Positions 48,954 through 59,777 of a stretch of 64,000 bases of DNA are shown in pieces (position 1 is the stretch's first letter; each line of letters begins with the position of its first letter). Under the pieces are notes generated by a model that saw only the letters and a list, made by a program, of their open reading frames with translations, had not been told where the DNA came from and did not search any database. Position numbers and translations under genes: made by a program. Source of the DNA: Spirodela intermedia (lineage: Eukaryota > Streptophyta > Magnoliopsida > Alismatales > Araceae); contig LR746279.1 in NCBI GenBank assembly GCA_902729315.2, forward strand, positions 3,628,001-3,692,000, given 5' to 3'.

Positions 48954-50552
48954 TGATAAGATGCTAAAACTACTTATTAATTACCTTAAAGTGAATATAT
49001 TTTAGGATCAAATGTCTTATTTTTAGCATGTTATCATATATAAAATAGCTAAATAATAACTTTATAATGATTCTAAGAAGTTTTCCTATTTTACAAATAT
49101 TTTCAGATTTTTTATGACTTTGTTTTGAATTTATTTTGATATACTTAACTCATAAGGATATTTAAATAATTTAGGAAAATATATATATATTATTTTACAC
49201 ATTGTAGGGGTTTTCCGCAATTGTTCACAGTTAATGACACATGTCAGCCACTGAATTTATTTATACATTTGACACGCCACTGTATGTGATGTGCGGCAGC
49301 ATGATTATTTAATTCATGAATATTTTATTCAAGTCACAATTATGCGGAATGCGAGAAGACGAGGTATCGCACATGGAAGGCAAGAAGATGTTGACTGTCA
49401 GTCAATGATTGCACCTCTTATTTCAGCAGTTATGTCTTGTCACCGAATGCAATGATTAAGCACGTCTCTCACCAAAAAGGGGCAGCTAAACCCATTCTTT
49501 CACCAAAAGCGGTGGTTAATCACGCACCAAAAGTGGCAGTTAAGCATGTCTTGTTACTGAATGCAACAGTTAAGCACATCTTTCCAACAAAAAAGTCGGT
49601 TAGCACATTTTGTCATCGTAAGCAGTGATTAAAGTCATCTTTTCTCAACCATCACCTTTACGGTGGTTCTTTTGCAGCAAAGACACTCAATCAACAACCT
49701 AGATTTCTCCATCTTCTAGGATCAATATGTGAAAATGACAAATTTTGTGGGCACAACTTTCAAGATGTGTTCTTCACATCCTCACATTTGGATTGACAAA
49801 TCAGCTTCAAGAAGGTTGTGAAAATGAAGGAGAGGAGCTAGAGATATTTTGAAAAAAGGCTAAGTATATTGTGGTAAACTTTACTACTTACATGTCTTCC
49901 CTTCACTCTCTTTCTTTTTCATATTTTTGGAAGGAGCCTCAACACTAGTTGACTAGAGTGAAACAACTACTATTCTAAAGATCTATTTGTCTTCCCCTTT
50001 TGTGTAATATTGAATGATCAAGAGAGGCCTTAAGGGCAAAGTTGAGTTGCAAGGAGTAAAATGTTGGAGATCAATCTGTCAAAGTAAATTGCCTGGCCTT
50101 GGTGAAAGATAAAGGGTCAAGTTGAGTAATCTTCTTCCCTATGCTTACTTATTTTCTTTCCTTCTTCCCTAGGTTGAAACCTAGGGTTTTAGATATATTC
50201 TTAGTAGTTATATTATTCCTTGTCAACTTCAATCATTTTTTCTCATTAGAATACTCTCAAAACATCTTTTCTACAACCATCTAGGTCAACTTTGATCAAG
50301 GGTCTCCTTCATTACATCTCATTTCACTCATATTTCTCATCTCCCACTCATCTCCCATCTCTCTTTCCCTTGTCTATTTTCTAACCTATTTCTTCTCATT
50401 ATTTAGGATTTCTTAAGATCATTAGTTTTTCTCCTTATGATTCGACCCCTATCTTACCCTCTCTACTTATTAGATTTATTAGGATAGTGGAAATATAAAT
50501 AGTTTAGAAAACCTCATTTAAAACCTACAACATCCCAAGTCTCGAGTTATCA
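48954..50552. mobile_element. Nested solo LTR of a second retrotransposon family
   Basis: It begins TGATAAGATGCTAAAAC and ends GAGTTATCA. It is flanked by ATCAC on both sides (48949-48953 and 50553-50557), a perfect target duplication. The 3' part has gattcgacccctatcttacc, a phrase common near the ends of plant Ty3/Gypsy LTRs. It splits the Copia gag between the Gag core (50560-50860) and the zinc knuckle. It carries no coding sequence; the 63-codon frame at 49437 is a product of an internal repeat. Confidence 0.85.
49430..49640 (+). repeat. Degenerate tandem repeat inside the nested LTR
   Basis: Units of roughly 30-50 bases repeat the phrase caccaaaagngg followed by cagttaagcac with variations, about five times. 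It gives a frame rich in AVKH-like units that I regard as noncoding. Confidence 0.65.
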
Positions 50553-50559
50553 ATCACTC

Positions 50560-50860
50560 TCTTGTTTATTTTGTTTCAACCTTTCTTCTTATTACACACA
50601 ATATAATATGAGCTAATTTAAGGACCATTGTTCCTTTGACAATTATAACTCACCTTAAATTGATTGAATTATGTAAGAAGAGAAATCAAAACTAAGTGCA
50701 CGAGAAAATCTTCCGATAACTCTAATTTTAGTGCCTTTAATTTTGATGTAAGATGAGACATCTCAAGAATGCACTCCTTTATATTTTTCTTGCCTTAGGA
50801 AAATTAATATCCACTAGAGAGCCTACTTTGATAAGATTTTGCTTCAAGTAATAATTATAA
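50560..50860 (-). pseudogene. Copia Gag core
   Basis: The minus strand reads MSHLTSKLKALKLELSEDFL, then VHLVLISL, FKVSYNCQ and, after frame breaks, ISYCV and ERLKQNK. This matches the Copia Gag signature KLKxLKMxISEDFLVHxxLxSLP ... LISxCVQEEERLKQ. Confidence 0.85.
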
Positions 50861-51009
50861 AATATCAAACATGTACTAAAATTTGAATTGTTACAGTTAT
50901 TTGGCATTTAACCATACTCAATATAAACATAAATATTAAAAAATTTAAATAACTTCATAAAGAATTTTTAAAATAAGATCACTAATAATATTTCAGAAAT
51001 AAAATAACA

Positions 51010-51830
51010 TCCGAGCTACAGAAGGTGCCCAGCCGTTCCTCTTTCCCCTTTACGTTGTTGGACGGAAGGTTGGAGAGCAGGTTGGAGAGCAGTGGATGGT
51101 GCTTTTGGATGTCTGAACGCCAGAAGGCTTTGGAAGCGAAGAAAAGGTGCAGGCCGACGCCGAAGGTTTCCGAAAGGCTGTGCTGAAGGCAGAGGACTGT
51201 GGCGGCTTCTGAACACTCCTAATCCCTTTGGTTCTTCGTCTTCCTCTCGCTGAAGGATGGTTCCCGAGCCTTCCGAAAACTGGTGGGGATGGGGGAGATG
51301 TGGGGGAAAGTGGTGACCGCTGTGGCTCTATTTTTCCAATGGGAGGCCATTTTGGGCCAACTGTTCCAAGCCCTAAGGCATTAGAACGACTACGTATTCT
51401 GCTCCCCCTTTGGACTGAGCCTGACGTGGCTCGATAGGATTCTCCCTTCGTGCGAGGGTTCGTGCGCCACTCTGCCACATGAAATGGCCACACAGTTTTC
51501 GGTGTGTGCTGGATGGGAGAGGAACCATCACATGGTGATTGAGGCACCAGCCACCAGTTCATCATGTGGAATAGCCCACCGTTTTCAGTGTGTGCCAGAC
51601 GGGAGAGGAACCATCACAGGGCAGTTTCGTACACTGCACGTGCCAGCTTTTTGGGTACGCGGCTTGGCTCACAGTAGTTTAGGTACGCGGCTCGGTTCCC
51701 ACTGGTTCGAGTGATTAGCTCAGCGTGAGCCGGACAGCCAGAATGGTGTGCTGCACCAGTCAAGTTAGACGGAGCGCTGGTTTGGCATAAGCCGATCCAG
51801 TTAGCTAACATGCTGGTCTATAGTAATGAT
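51010..51830. other. GC-rich leader of the Copia element with short direct repeats
   Basis: This GC-rich stretch lies between Gag and the primer site, in the expected leader. The phrase gggagaggaaccatcaca occurs at about 51514 and 51601, giving an 88-base tandem period, and tacgcggct occurs twice near 51656-51690. The 171-codon minus frame 51050-51565 has low-complexity Ser/Pro composition and no domain. I do not call it a gene. Confidence 0.45.
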
Positions 51831-52150
51831 GTCATGATAATGATGTCAGCATATGATTTGCTGATGTCATGTCTATAAAATTATTTATTCCAAATGAAAA
51901 TCTTCCTTCAAAAAAGAGAAGAAGAGAGGTATGTGGAAACCACCACTCCTCTGTAGGGAAAGAAGAAGAGTCGACAAACTCATCTGCACGGCTTGTATAG
52001 CCCATTAATCTGTCCATAGTAAGGTCAAAACCTTACGATTTCCACAGTGGACAGCTGAATCAACTCTCAAGATAAGGCATCAAAAAATAATATCAAGATG
52101 AACGTAAAATCATGAACAAAATGTCATTCTACAAAAACTCAACACTATTG

Positions 52151-52163
52151 GGCTCTAATATCA
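52151..52163 (-). other. Copia primer binding site (tRNA-iMet type)
   Basis: Read on the minus strand it is TGATATTAGAGCC, 11 of 13 bases of the standard TGGTATCAGAGCC. Both mismatches are deamination-type transitions. It lies next to the inner end of the 5' LTR. Confidence 0.85.
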
Positions 52164-52165
52164 CT

Positions 52166-52553
52166 TGTTGAACCTAAAGAATCTAATCTTGAGATTGGTG
52201 GGAAATGAAATCATAATGAAAATGAATTAAAACCATAACTGAACCTATGTAAGTCACAAGTACAAAGATGACCTTTTAAATCAGTGTAGTGAAGTTATCT
52301 AATGACTTACTCTAGAGAGATGGGATGCTCTAAGAGTTCACAATGTGTGACTCAAAGACCATGACCCCTTATTTTTAGACAAGATGGCTAGCCTATTTGT
52401 ATCTTTTTCTAATTTAGCCCATCATAAAATTAGAATAAGACCTAGTCTTTTCACATATTTATATTTATATTTATGTTCATACTTACAAGAGAGGTTGTAA
52501 TCCCAAATACTTCAACTTCAATGAATCACTTTGAGTTAATTTAATGATAGTGA
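52166..52553 (-). repeat. 5' LTR of the Copia element (outer end lost)
   Basis: It starts TGTTGAACCTAAAGAATC and matches 43077-43470. The similarity stops near 52553, so the outer end has been deleted and no target duplication can be read. Confidence 0.8.
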
Positions 52554-52559
52554 ATTAAT

Positions 52560-54358
52560 CCCCTATAGCTAATTGATCAGTTGTAATCCCCACATTTTGA
52601 ATTTCAATTCGAGCTCAAGGTAAAAAAAGGAAGATGAGCTCTTTCTACTTAATTGATCCCCTATAGTTTCCTTCTACCCATTAATCTTGTATGAATGGTT
52701 TAATTTTGTTGGATGCATGAACAGGGGATGATTTCCTGTCCGTCTTTGATCTGTGGCATGAAAACAGGGCCGTCGGCATTGTTCACATGCGGTCAAGTGC
52801 AGAATTTAGAGGGAAATAAAGTGACTCTCTGATTTTTTTCTACTGATGCTGAACTCTGGAGTCTGGGCAGTGGCAATATGATCATGACAGTAAGTGCGGT
52901 GCCCATTTTGCTCTTTATTCCCAATTCTGGCGTTAACCAGCAGCTCCTATTTGGATGCCCCAGCAAGGTCCAATGATTCAGTATCTAGATTTCTCATCAG
53001 AGTTTTCTTCTTAGGCCTTGGATCTGTGGAACTATCAGGCAACAAATATGATGACATTTGAGGTATGATCAGGGGTCTCGTTCAGTTTCGGGTGTTTTGA
53101 ATCACGTTTCTAATTATTCTCGTCATTTGTCTGTTATCATGTATTATAGAAATTTTTTAAGTGTAGGCCATGACTAGCAGTAAGCTGAAACGAGTGCTGA
53201 ACTCGGAACATTCTTAACCAGCCTCAACCCTACGCCCCGGCTCACCAGCAATAACAAACAAAAATGGGGAGGGAGCAGAAGAAAAAGATGAAAAGCTCAG
53301 AGCGTTGACCCATGACTGGGATTTGATGTTACAATGGCTCTTAAAAAGATGATTCCCCTTCTCTTTGTCAATGAGCTACTAAACGAAGCTGAATATTTCT
53401 CTGGAATTACGGATATCTTGCAATGTTCTCAAAAGCTTTCTGTTTACTCGTTCAGATCTGTTTTGTACTGTTTATCTTCGGCCTTACAGTAGATCCGATC
53501 CTTTCCATACCTTTACATCATTTGGGGATCAGTAAAACTCGTGGTGGAGCATCCCAGATTCATTGATATTATTGCTTGCAGCCCTTTTTATTATTTTTTC
53601 TACCGCTATATGGGAAAATTTATTGGGATCTCTTTTATCATCTGGGGTCGATTCCTCTTCCCCAAATGGCACTTTTTATTATCTGCCTTGTGTACCATAT
53701 TCTTTAGTCAAACTTTGTGAGGTTTCCCTATGCAGCAAATGGAGGAATACATGATGTAGTGACTTTCCAGACTGCTTATGATGGAGGAATACGTGAGACC
53801 TCGCCGACATACTCTGATTCTTTTTCAGACTGCTTATTTTTTGCGGGTAACATAGATTTTCTTATCATTCTCTCCGCCTTCGCACAGGACGTAGTGACTT
53901 TCGACTAGTCCGTGTACCATGACATGCATCGAGAAATGAGCCTCGAGGTAGATACCATGTCGTATGAGCTCAGATGGTCAAACCACCCCGTCATTTCTAG
54001 CTCCTCCTTGTCCAGGGTACATGCAGTCAACTAATCATGAGAATTATTTATCCGTCCTTAGCCGGAGCTGTTGGAATTGGAGGAGCAGAATGGGAATGTG
54101 ATACTGTGCAGAAGAACTTGAAGCTAACGAAATATCAATCCTCTGCGGCCTACGAGAGACCATCTGGTCGTCCATATATCTTGTAATTTTTGTCTGACAT
54201 TCTCCTTCCGATGTGAATGGCAGGAAGATTACCCCGATGGCGAGGAGCTGGGGGTGTTGCCCTGTTGGCATGATTTCCACGCTTCTTCTGTTGGAAAATG
54301 GCTGGTTCAGAAGAACTTCTGCCACCGGATCTGTGAAAAGACGGCCTTGTCTACCTAA
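52560..54358 (+). pseudogene. 3' part of the split RING pseudogene
   Basis: After the Copia element the RING-gene intron resumes (ttcaattcgagct at about 52605). A decayed exon 2, partly duplicated, lies at 53735-53815, and a trace of exon 3 at about 53889. The last exon (54224-54358) is still open, but its RING is damaged: the Cys after the HxxH pair is Ser, and the last pair reads C-H-R-I-C instead of C-P-I-C. With the stop at codon 2 upstream, this copy cannot make a normal ligase. Confidence 0.75.
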
Positions 54359-55040
54359 ATCGCGACGACGTTTGGTCTTCTTTCTTCCTTCACTCCATGT
54401 GTCTGTTCTTCCAGTGTATATTGGTATATACGTACACAAATATACACTCCATGTGCGAAAATCAGACTTGTGAATGTCTTGGCTTTATTCTTCATTTAAT
54501 TCAATGTTTACGGTTTCGACTTGTTTGTTTTGTTGAGGAAAACTGAAACTCTCTTTTTTCGCTGATTGTTTACTTTGTATTGGTGGTGTCTGTCCTGCTT
54601 TGCGTGGTTACTGATTATCCAATAGCAACGTTTTTGATCCAGTCGGCATGCTGCAGGACATTTTTCTCTAATCTTTCTTTAATAATATGCATCTCTTAGG
54701 CTCAAGAAGGAATCATAAAATCTGCAAGGAAGGTAGCATCTCAGTTTAGTTACAGTATGGATGGAGATAGTACTTGAAAAAAATAGTTATTTACCTATTT
54801 TCTTGCCCCCCGTTGCCCCATCCTTTCTCTCCCTTGGCTGCCGCCCTTTTTTCATAAGAGCTGACGCTCTAATAACAAACAGCCAAGATGCTAAGATCAA
54901 GTCGATGTTCATTAGACACGTCCCAAGAATATACCACTGGAAGTGATAGATATTTATCTAAGTATAATCTGCTTATGAACCTTGCAGATGGCCCCGAGGA
55001 ACAAAGTCGCTATATTTTTAACCACAGAACATATAGTGTA
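54359..55040. other. Downstream flank of the RING pseudogene
   Basis: I see no supported gene or element here. Confidence 0.4.
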
Positions 55041-55060
55041 GTTATGTGACCGTTTTTCTT

Positions 55061-55360
55061 CAAGAAAAGGAAATTCTGTGGAACGTCTGTCCCTAGTGTA
55101 GGTGGCGGGGTGGGCTTGGTGGTGGTGGTGAGTTTCAATGGCTGGCTTAGTAGATCCCGGCGCAACAGGATTAGTAGATCCAAACTCCGGAAACTAAAGA
55201 TCTCGCCTTTTCACCGGTTACAAAGGAGTTTTGGCAGATACTCGTAATAGAATGGATTTTGTCTTTTACTAGGCCTTCTCTCGTCCCCACGGCAAGTCCT
55301 CTCCTGAATCTCTTGGCGACTTCCTTCTTCCTCTCCACTACATTATATATAATCTCTTGG
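55061..55360 (+). promoter_or_regulatory. Orphan RING-family promoter copy 1
   Basis: It contains the conserved box (ggaaattctgtggaacgtct) and, about 270 bases on, a good TATA box (TTATATATAAT at about 55342). No RING exon follows; the downstream sequence is unrelated. The short frame at 55357-55557 is not conserved. Confidence 0.55.
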
Positions 55361-55859
55361 CGATTGTAGTATCCTTTCGTTCAACTGATTGTGTACCCTT
55401 CTTGAGTTCCAAGGATTCAGGTTTCCAAAAGATATTATACACTGATTCGGTCATTAGATGTAGTTTACACTCCAATTACCGTATTCTTCGCCACTTGTTT
55501 CCACTCCACTTAATCCTTAATAGAATACATACTAGTTTACGGACTTCAATGGTCTAGATACTACCATATTCAACAGATTTAACAAACTAAAGATTTTACT
55601 CAAGGGCCCTATTATTTTAACAAATGTAGAGGCGAAATCAGGGAAGAGCCCGATCCTCAATTCTAGATTGATGATTTTAATTGATTTATTAAATAGAGAG
55701 GATCCCCTCGTAACATAAATGACTCTCTGCTTTCTTCAAGATCCACAGTGTAAGTGGCCAAATGAAGAACATTAAACTTTTCTCTTCTACTTTAATGACT
55801 CTATTTTGCCAACAGAGTTTTACGTAAGACTTCACTGAGGCAGTCAAAGTTCAAAGTAC

Positions 55860-56400
55860 CCAGGTAGACTATTGAATCCAATTCTCTTCGGCTACAGAGA
55901 GCCTTAAATACCAGCGCTGCGGGGTTTTAAGGTCAGTGATAATCGCGGATAACGACAGCCCCAAGAGAATAAAAGAGCCCTTGCGATGGGCATTCGGGCA
56001 TCTCTTTTCGGCTGGACGCCCTAGAGATGGTTCCGTTCCTCTTTTGTACGTTCCAATGTTGTAAGACCGGCATTGCAGACATGCTTCTTGATTACAAACG
56101 ACTAGAAGTTTGATTTTGTAACGAGGTTCAGCTGTCAACGATGACTGAGTTCGGGAGATCATGAAACACAAGGCAGGAACTGTAGAGCTCAATAATCTTT
56201 GACTTTGATTTTCCGTGTATGATAAATTCAAACGGTGAACGATGAAACTTGACAAAATGTGTCTTGACTGTTTTCTATTAAGAAAAGAAGCTTTAGCCGT
56301 CCAACTAACGTACTCCTTGCAATAACTAGCCGGAACACATTACTGGGGAACCGTACCCTTCAGGTCCTACACATTTGATTATTAAAACATATTTCAGGAC
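55860..56400 (-). repeat. Inverted copy of the U-unit 3' cassette
   Basis: The reverse complement matches 8370-9240 and 3430-3960 in order, including a TATA-like ggtatttaaggctctct near the end. The minus-strand frame 55869-56255 (128 codons) runs across it, but the same frame is not open in the other copies. It is a dispersed piece of the peptide-gene array inside the RING array. Confidence 0.7.
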
Positions 56401-57150
56401 GTCCACTAACGATAGAAGTATGTTTTTTAGCTTTAGTTTACGTTTGGATATCGATTAAAGTTTATGTCTGCCAATAGTTTATCAAATTGCCTCATATTAG
56501 CTGCACCAAATTTTGTTTTAGCAGGCTTTATGTTCGTTTCAGTCATCCATGTGGCAGAGCTTCAACACGTCGCGCAGGGAAGATCAGCGTGTAGAAAACT
56601 GTATCATCAATTTTATCCTATTACTTTCACAAAGGAGAGTTCTGGGGCCTTTGCACTGCTGAAGTTATGATATTTTAACAGAATGATGCCTTGCACCACA
56701 CTAATTACAGTAGGAGGATAGAATGGCTTTAAGTAGGTAGCTCCTACAAGGTACGCGGGTTTCAGCCCTCATTCCCCTCTTCTAGTTTGACTCATCCTGC
56801 GGGCTGCACCATTTGTATTTGCAAGCTTGGAATGTGAAGCTTGAAATGGGTCTTAATTATCCCTTATGAGAGTTGTAGTGGTTCTCCTTTTGTTCCTGAC
56901 TGCTGGTCTTCCACATCTACCTGCCAAGATGACAGATATTTATTTCGGTCTAAATTGATTTCGGAAATTGTACAGATGTATCCGCCTTGGTGCCCTTGTA
57001 TTACTAACTCTGTGGCGGTTATGAACAAGAAATCCGACATAGCCGCCTATTGAGAAGGTGTCTAGGTTGCAATCCATGATATATGCAATCAATTCAATTT
57101 CTGGGAGGCCCTCTCTCCTCCCCAATACTCTCTCACATATTTCCTCTGTA
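56400..57150. other. Intergenic DNA without a supported gene
   Basis: Short frames are present in both directions, but none has a domain or a conserved counterpart elsewhere in the window. Confidence 0.45.
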
Positions 57151-58270
57151 ATTAATGACTTTAGGAGGCTAAATAGATAAAACCCCCTTACCTCTTATAG
57201 ATTGATGGCTATAATTGGTCAACATAGATTAGCTTCCCCAATATATCAGAGTTAGTGTACAGACGCACTCTAAATTTGAACTCGAATAAGCTATCATTTA
57301 TAGGAGTTCAACGCTAGTTATCACAGAGCCTTATCCCTCTATAGTTATTGTTGGAAAAGCTTGTGTTAAGGATTCTTTGAAACCTTCAAGTAGCCAAATT
57401 GATGAAAAAAACATTAGAGATAGATGTTCAGACTTTCAATAATTTGGAGGAAGCTCCCTGTAAGAAAATTGTACAATGAAGTTCACTCTAGATTAAGGTG
57501 AAATATCACTCTACACCTTGCAAGAAAGATGCATGAGTAAAGGTTTCTCAATATATGAATACCTAACTAGTCTCCTTTTGATTTGGACAATACTAGGAGA
57601 TTCCCATAGTTGCTTAACGGTCTGAAATATATCATATCTCCTGCATGGATTTTAAACTATACAAAGGCTTATTAGAATTATAAAATTAGTAACAATTCAA
57701 TGCTTTCGGAATTGCATGATGTGGTTTGTTGGATGAGGTTTGTCTTCTATAGAGAGAGACAGAGCTTTCCAATGTGTTTGTTTCTCAATTAGTGAGAGCA
57801 GTTTTGACATAAAATTATCTTCTTTGAGTTCGTACATAAATGATGAGTATTTTACCACAAATAAAATTTGTAGCATATATAGCCGTAGGTTATGACTTGT
57901 TTTTCCCTTTAGTGAATTTCATTTTTAGTAGAAAACAGTTTTAAAACACCAACTAATCCATATTATCAATAAAAAAAATTACTGCCTCTGGAGTTCCATA
58001 TTATAATCCATGTAATCGATATTACTAACATACCATCTCATAGATGTGATCATCATCAAAACAACTCGGCGTTCCAAAGCATTTCAGATTTAACAGAGAT
58101 TACTCACTCCTCTCTTGAAGGTTCACAACTTGATGGGGACCAAAAAGATCAGCATCGACTAATCTCCTCCCAATTAATACTTTATGTGGGTGTGGATCAA
58201 TCCATAGTTTTCTCTATTTGGATAATATATTTTTAAGTAGGTATTTATTGTTTTCTCTATTTGAATTTTA
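57150..58270. repeat. Upstream intergenic unit, copy
   Basis: This matches 38090-40040 and 62260-63730, with phrases such as tcactcctctcttgaaggttc. It precedes the next promoter copy. Confidence 0.6.
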
Positions 58271-58279
58271 ACCGCAGTG

Positions 58280-58625
58280 GAGGGCTCCATTCAAGAAACG
58301 GAAATTGTGTAGCTTCCCCTGCACCAGTGGATAACCAAATTTCCACCGTTTTCTGCGTATCCGTTTGTTGCTGAGGGTGACAAGACTCTTTCTTGGCGAC
58401 TTCCTTTCTTCCTCTCCGCTACGTTATTCATAGCCTCTACTCTCCCGCCCATCATCTCCTCTCTATGTTTCTCTCGCTCTGGTTTTCCTCCAACTCCGTA
58501 GAAGGGATAGACACAGACACGGCGGCAATCGGCAGGACGACGAAGAGGGGAGATTCCGAGCCACCCGCTCCCGTCGGGGAGATATGGAGAGTGGTCCGAG
58601 TTTCCGAGCCGCTGTGATTCTGGTC
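58280..58625 (+). pseudogene. RING-gene 5' fragment (promoter, leader, exon 1)
   Basis: The conserved box starts at about 58294. The TATA position reads ttattcata (about 58424), so it is damaged. A GC-rich leader follows, then an exon 1 whose ATG gives MESGPSFRAAV, compared with MQSEPSF in the intact gene. It ends at TGA shortly after, without the exon 1 donor. The large minus-strand frames across this region come from its GC-rich composition. Confidence 0.65.
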
Positions 58626-58639
58626 TGAGAGCAACGGAG

Positions 58640-58930
58640 TAATTGCATGGCCCTTCTTCTTCAAGGAAAGGAAATTGTGCAGACCTCCGTGTCCCTGGGG
58701 TAGGCGGGGTTGCGATGACTGTGCTACACCCCGTTTGCGCTTTGTGGTAATTGAAAAAAAACAAAGAAAAAAAAGATCCGGCGTATCCGCCCGTTGCAGC
58801 ACGGATACTCGGAAGAAGAAGATAAAAAGATGGCAAGAAGATGAACTTCTGACATGCTGCGGAGCACACAGCAATGACGTGGCCCTTCTTCGAGAAAAGG
58901 AAATTCTGCAGACTTTCCCCGCGTGGCAAC
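58640..58930 (+). repeat. Two more copies of the conserved promoter box
   Basis: The boxes at 58661-58711 and 58890-58922 both contain aaggaaattnTGcagac and are separated by about 230 bases of variable sequence. They stack directly upstream of the next RING copy. Confidence 0.65.
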
Positions 58931-59137
58931 GGCTATAAAATTTCCTGATACACGGCTTTTTTCCTATTTCGGAAGCCTCGGAAAAATGATCCGACACTTC
59001 GACCCGTTGCGGAGGTATTTTTGCGGCAACAACTCCAGAAGAGAGGACACGGGCTCGTTTTTCTTTCACGAGCCCTTCCCTCCCCCAATGTTCCTCCGAA
59101 AGACTCTTTCTTGCTGCACACTTTCGTCTCCGCTGCG

Positions 59138-59146
59138 TTATATATG
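59138..59146 (+). promoter_or_regulatory. TATA box of the RING-less paralogue
   Basis: TTATATATG, followed by the same acctctactctgcc phrase as in the intact gene, lies about 260 bases upstream of the ATG at 59402. Confidence 0.65.
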
Positions 59147-59777
59147 ACCTCTACTCTGCCCCCCACCGCTGTCGCCGGCTCTTCTCTCTCTCTCGTTCGC
59201 TCTCTACTTGCTCTCTGCGGTGTGGGAGCCCCGGCGGTGTTCCCGTGTTCCTTCTCTCTTCTCTCTTTCGTGTTGCGCCTCCGGCCAGCGGGGATGCTTG
59301 TTTCCCTCCGGCGACTCCGAGGAAGCGAGTGGCGGATCACGGCGGCGATCTAGAGGAAGACGAAGAGGGGAGATTCCGAGCCGCTTTCTCCCCTCGGCGG
59401 TATGCAGACAAGCCCAAGTTTCCGGGCGCACCAGCATCATTGGCTCAGCTTCCACCGGTGAGTATCCTTCTATCTTCTTCCGCGTATCTCCGAGCGCGCT
59501 CCTTCGTCTTGCCATCCCCTTCTTCCGCGTATCTCCTCTTCTCGTAGGCCTCTCGTTCCTTGCCCAGTAGCGAGGGTCATCTCCTAAAAATGAGCCCTTC
59601 TCCTCGCTTCTCACTGAAACTCCTTTCGTTGGACCCCATACCCTAGGAACTCGCAGTATCATGCTTCTGGTGTACCCAAGACGTAGGAGAGAATCGGGTG
59701 ACGAAAACCACAGCTTCCCAAACAGAGGTTTTTCCCATGTAAGAACGGAAGGACGGGTTGTGCCCCGCTCTTCAAGC

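Larger units (their letters stand above)
43077..52553 (-). mobile_element. Ty1/Copia retrotransposon, minus strand, with two nested LTRs
   Basis: LTRs at both ends, a tRNA-iMet-type primer site and, in minus-strand order, Gag, zinc knuckle, protease, integrase and reverse transcriptase motifs identify a Copia element. It sits in intron 1 of a RING pseudogene. Two Gypsy solo LTRs (45939-47834 and 48954-50552) are nested inside it. Active sites are lost and stops are frequent, so it is inactive. Confidence 0.9.

Noticed and set aside
49437-49628. 63-codon frame with repeated AVKH-like units
   Set aside because: It derives from a degenerate tandem DNA repeat inside a solo LTR.
51050-51565. 171-codon minus-strand frame
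   Set aside because: It has low-complexity Ser/Pro/Arg composition in the Copia leader and crosses a short direct repeat. No domain or splice logic supports it.
58291-59662. Large minus-strand frames of 135-212 codons
   Set aside because: They are antisense to GC-rich promoter and leader copies of the RING family, overlap one another in different frames and have no recognisable motif.
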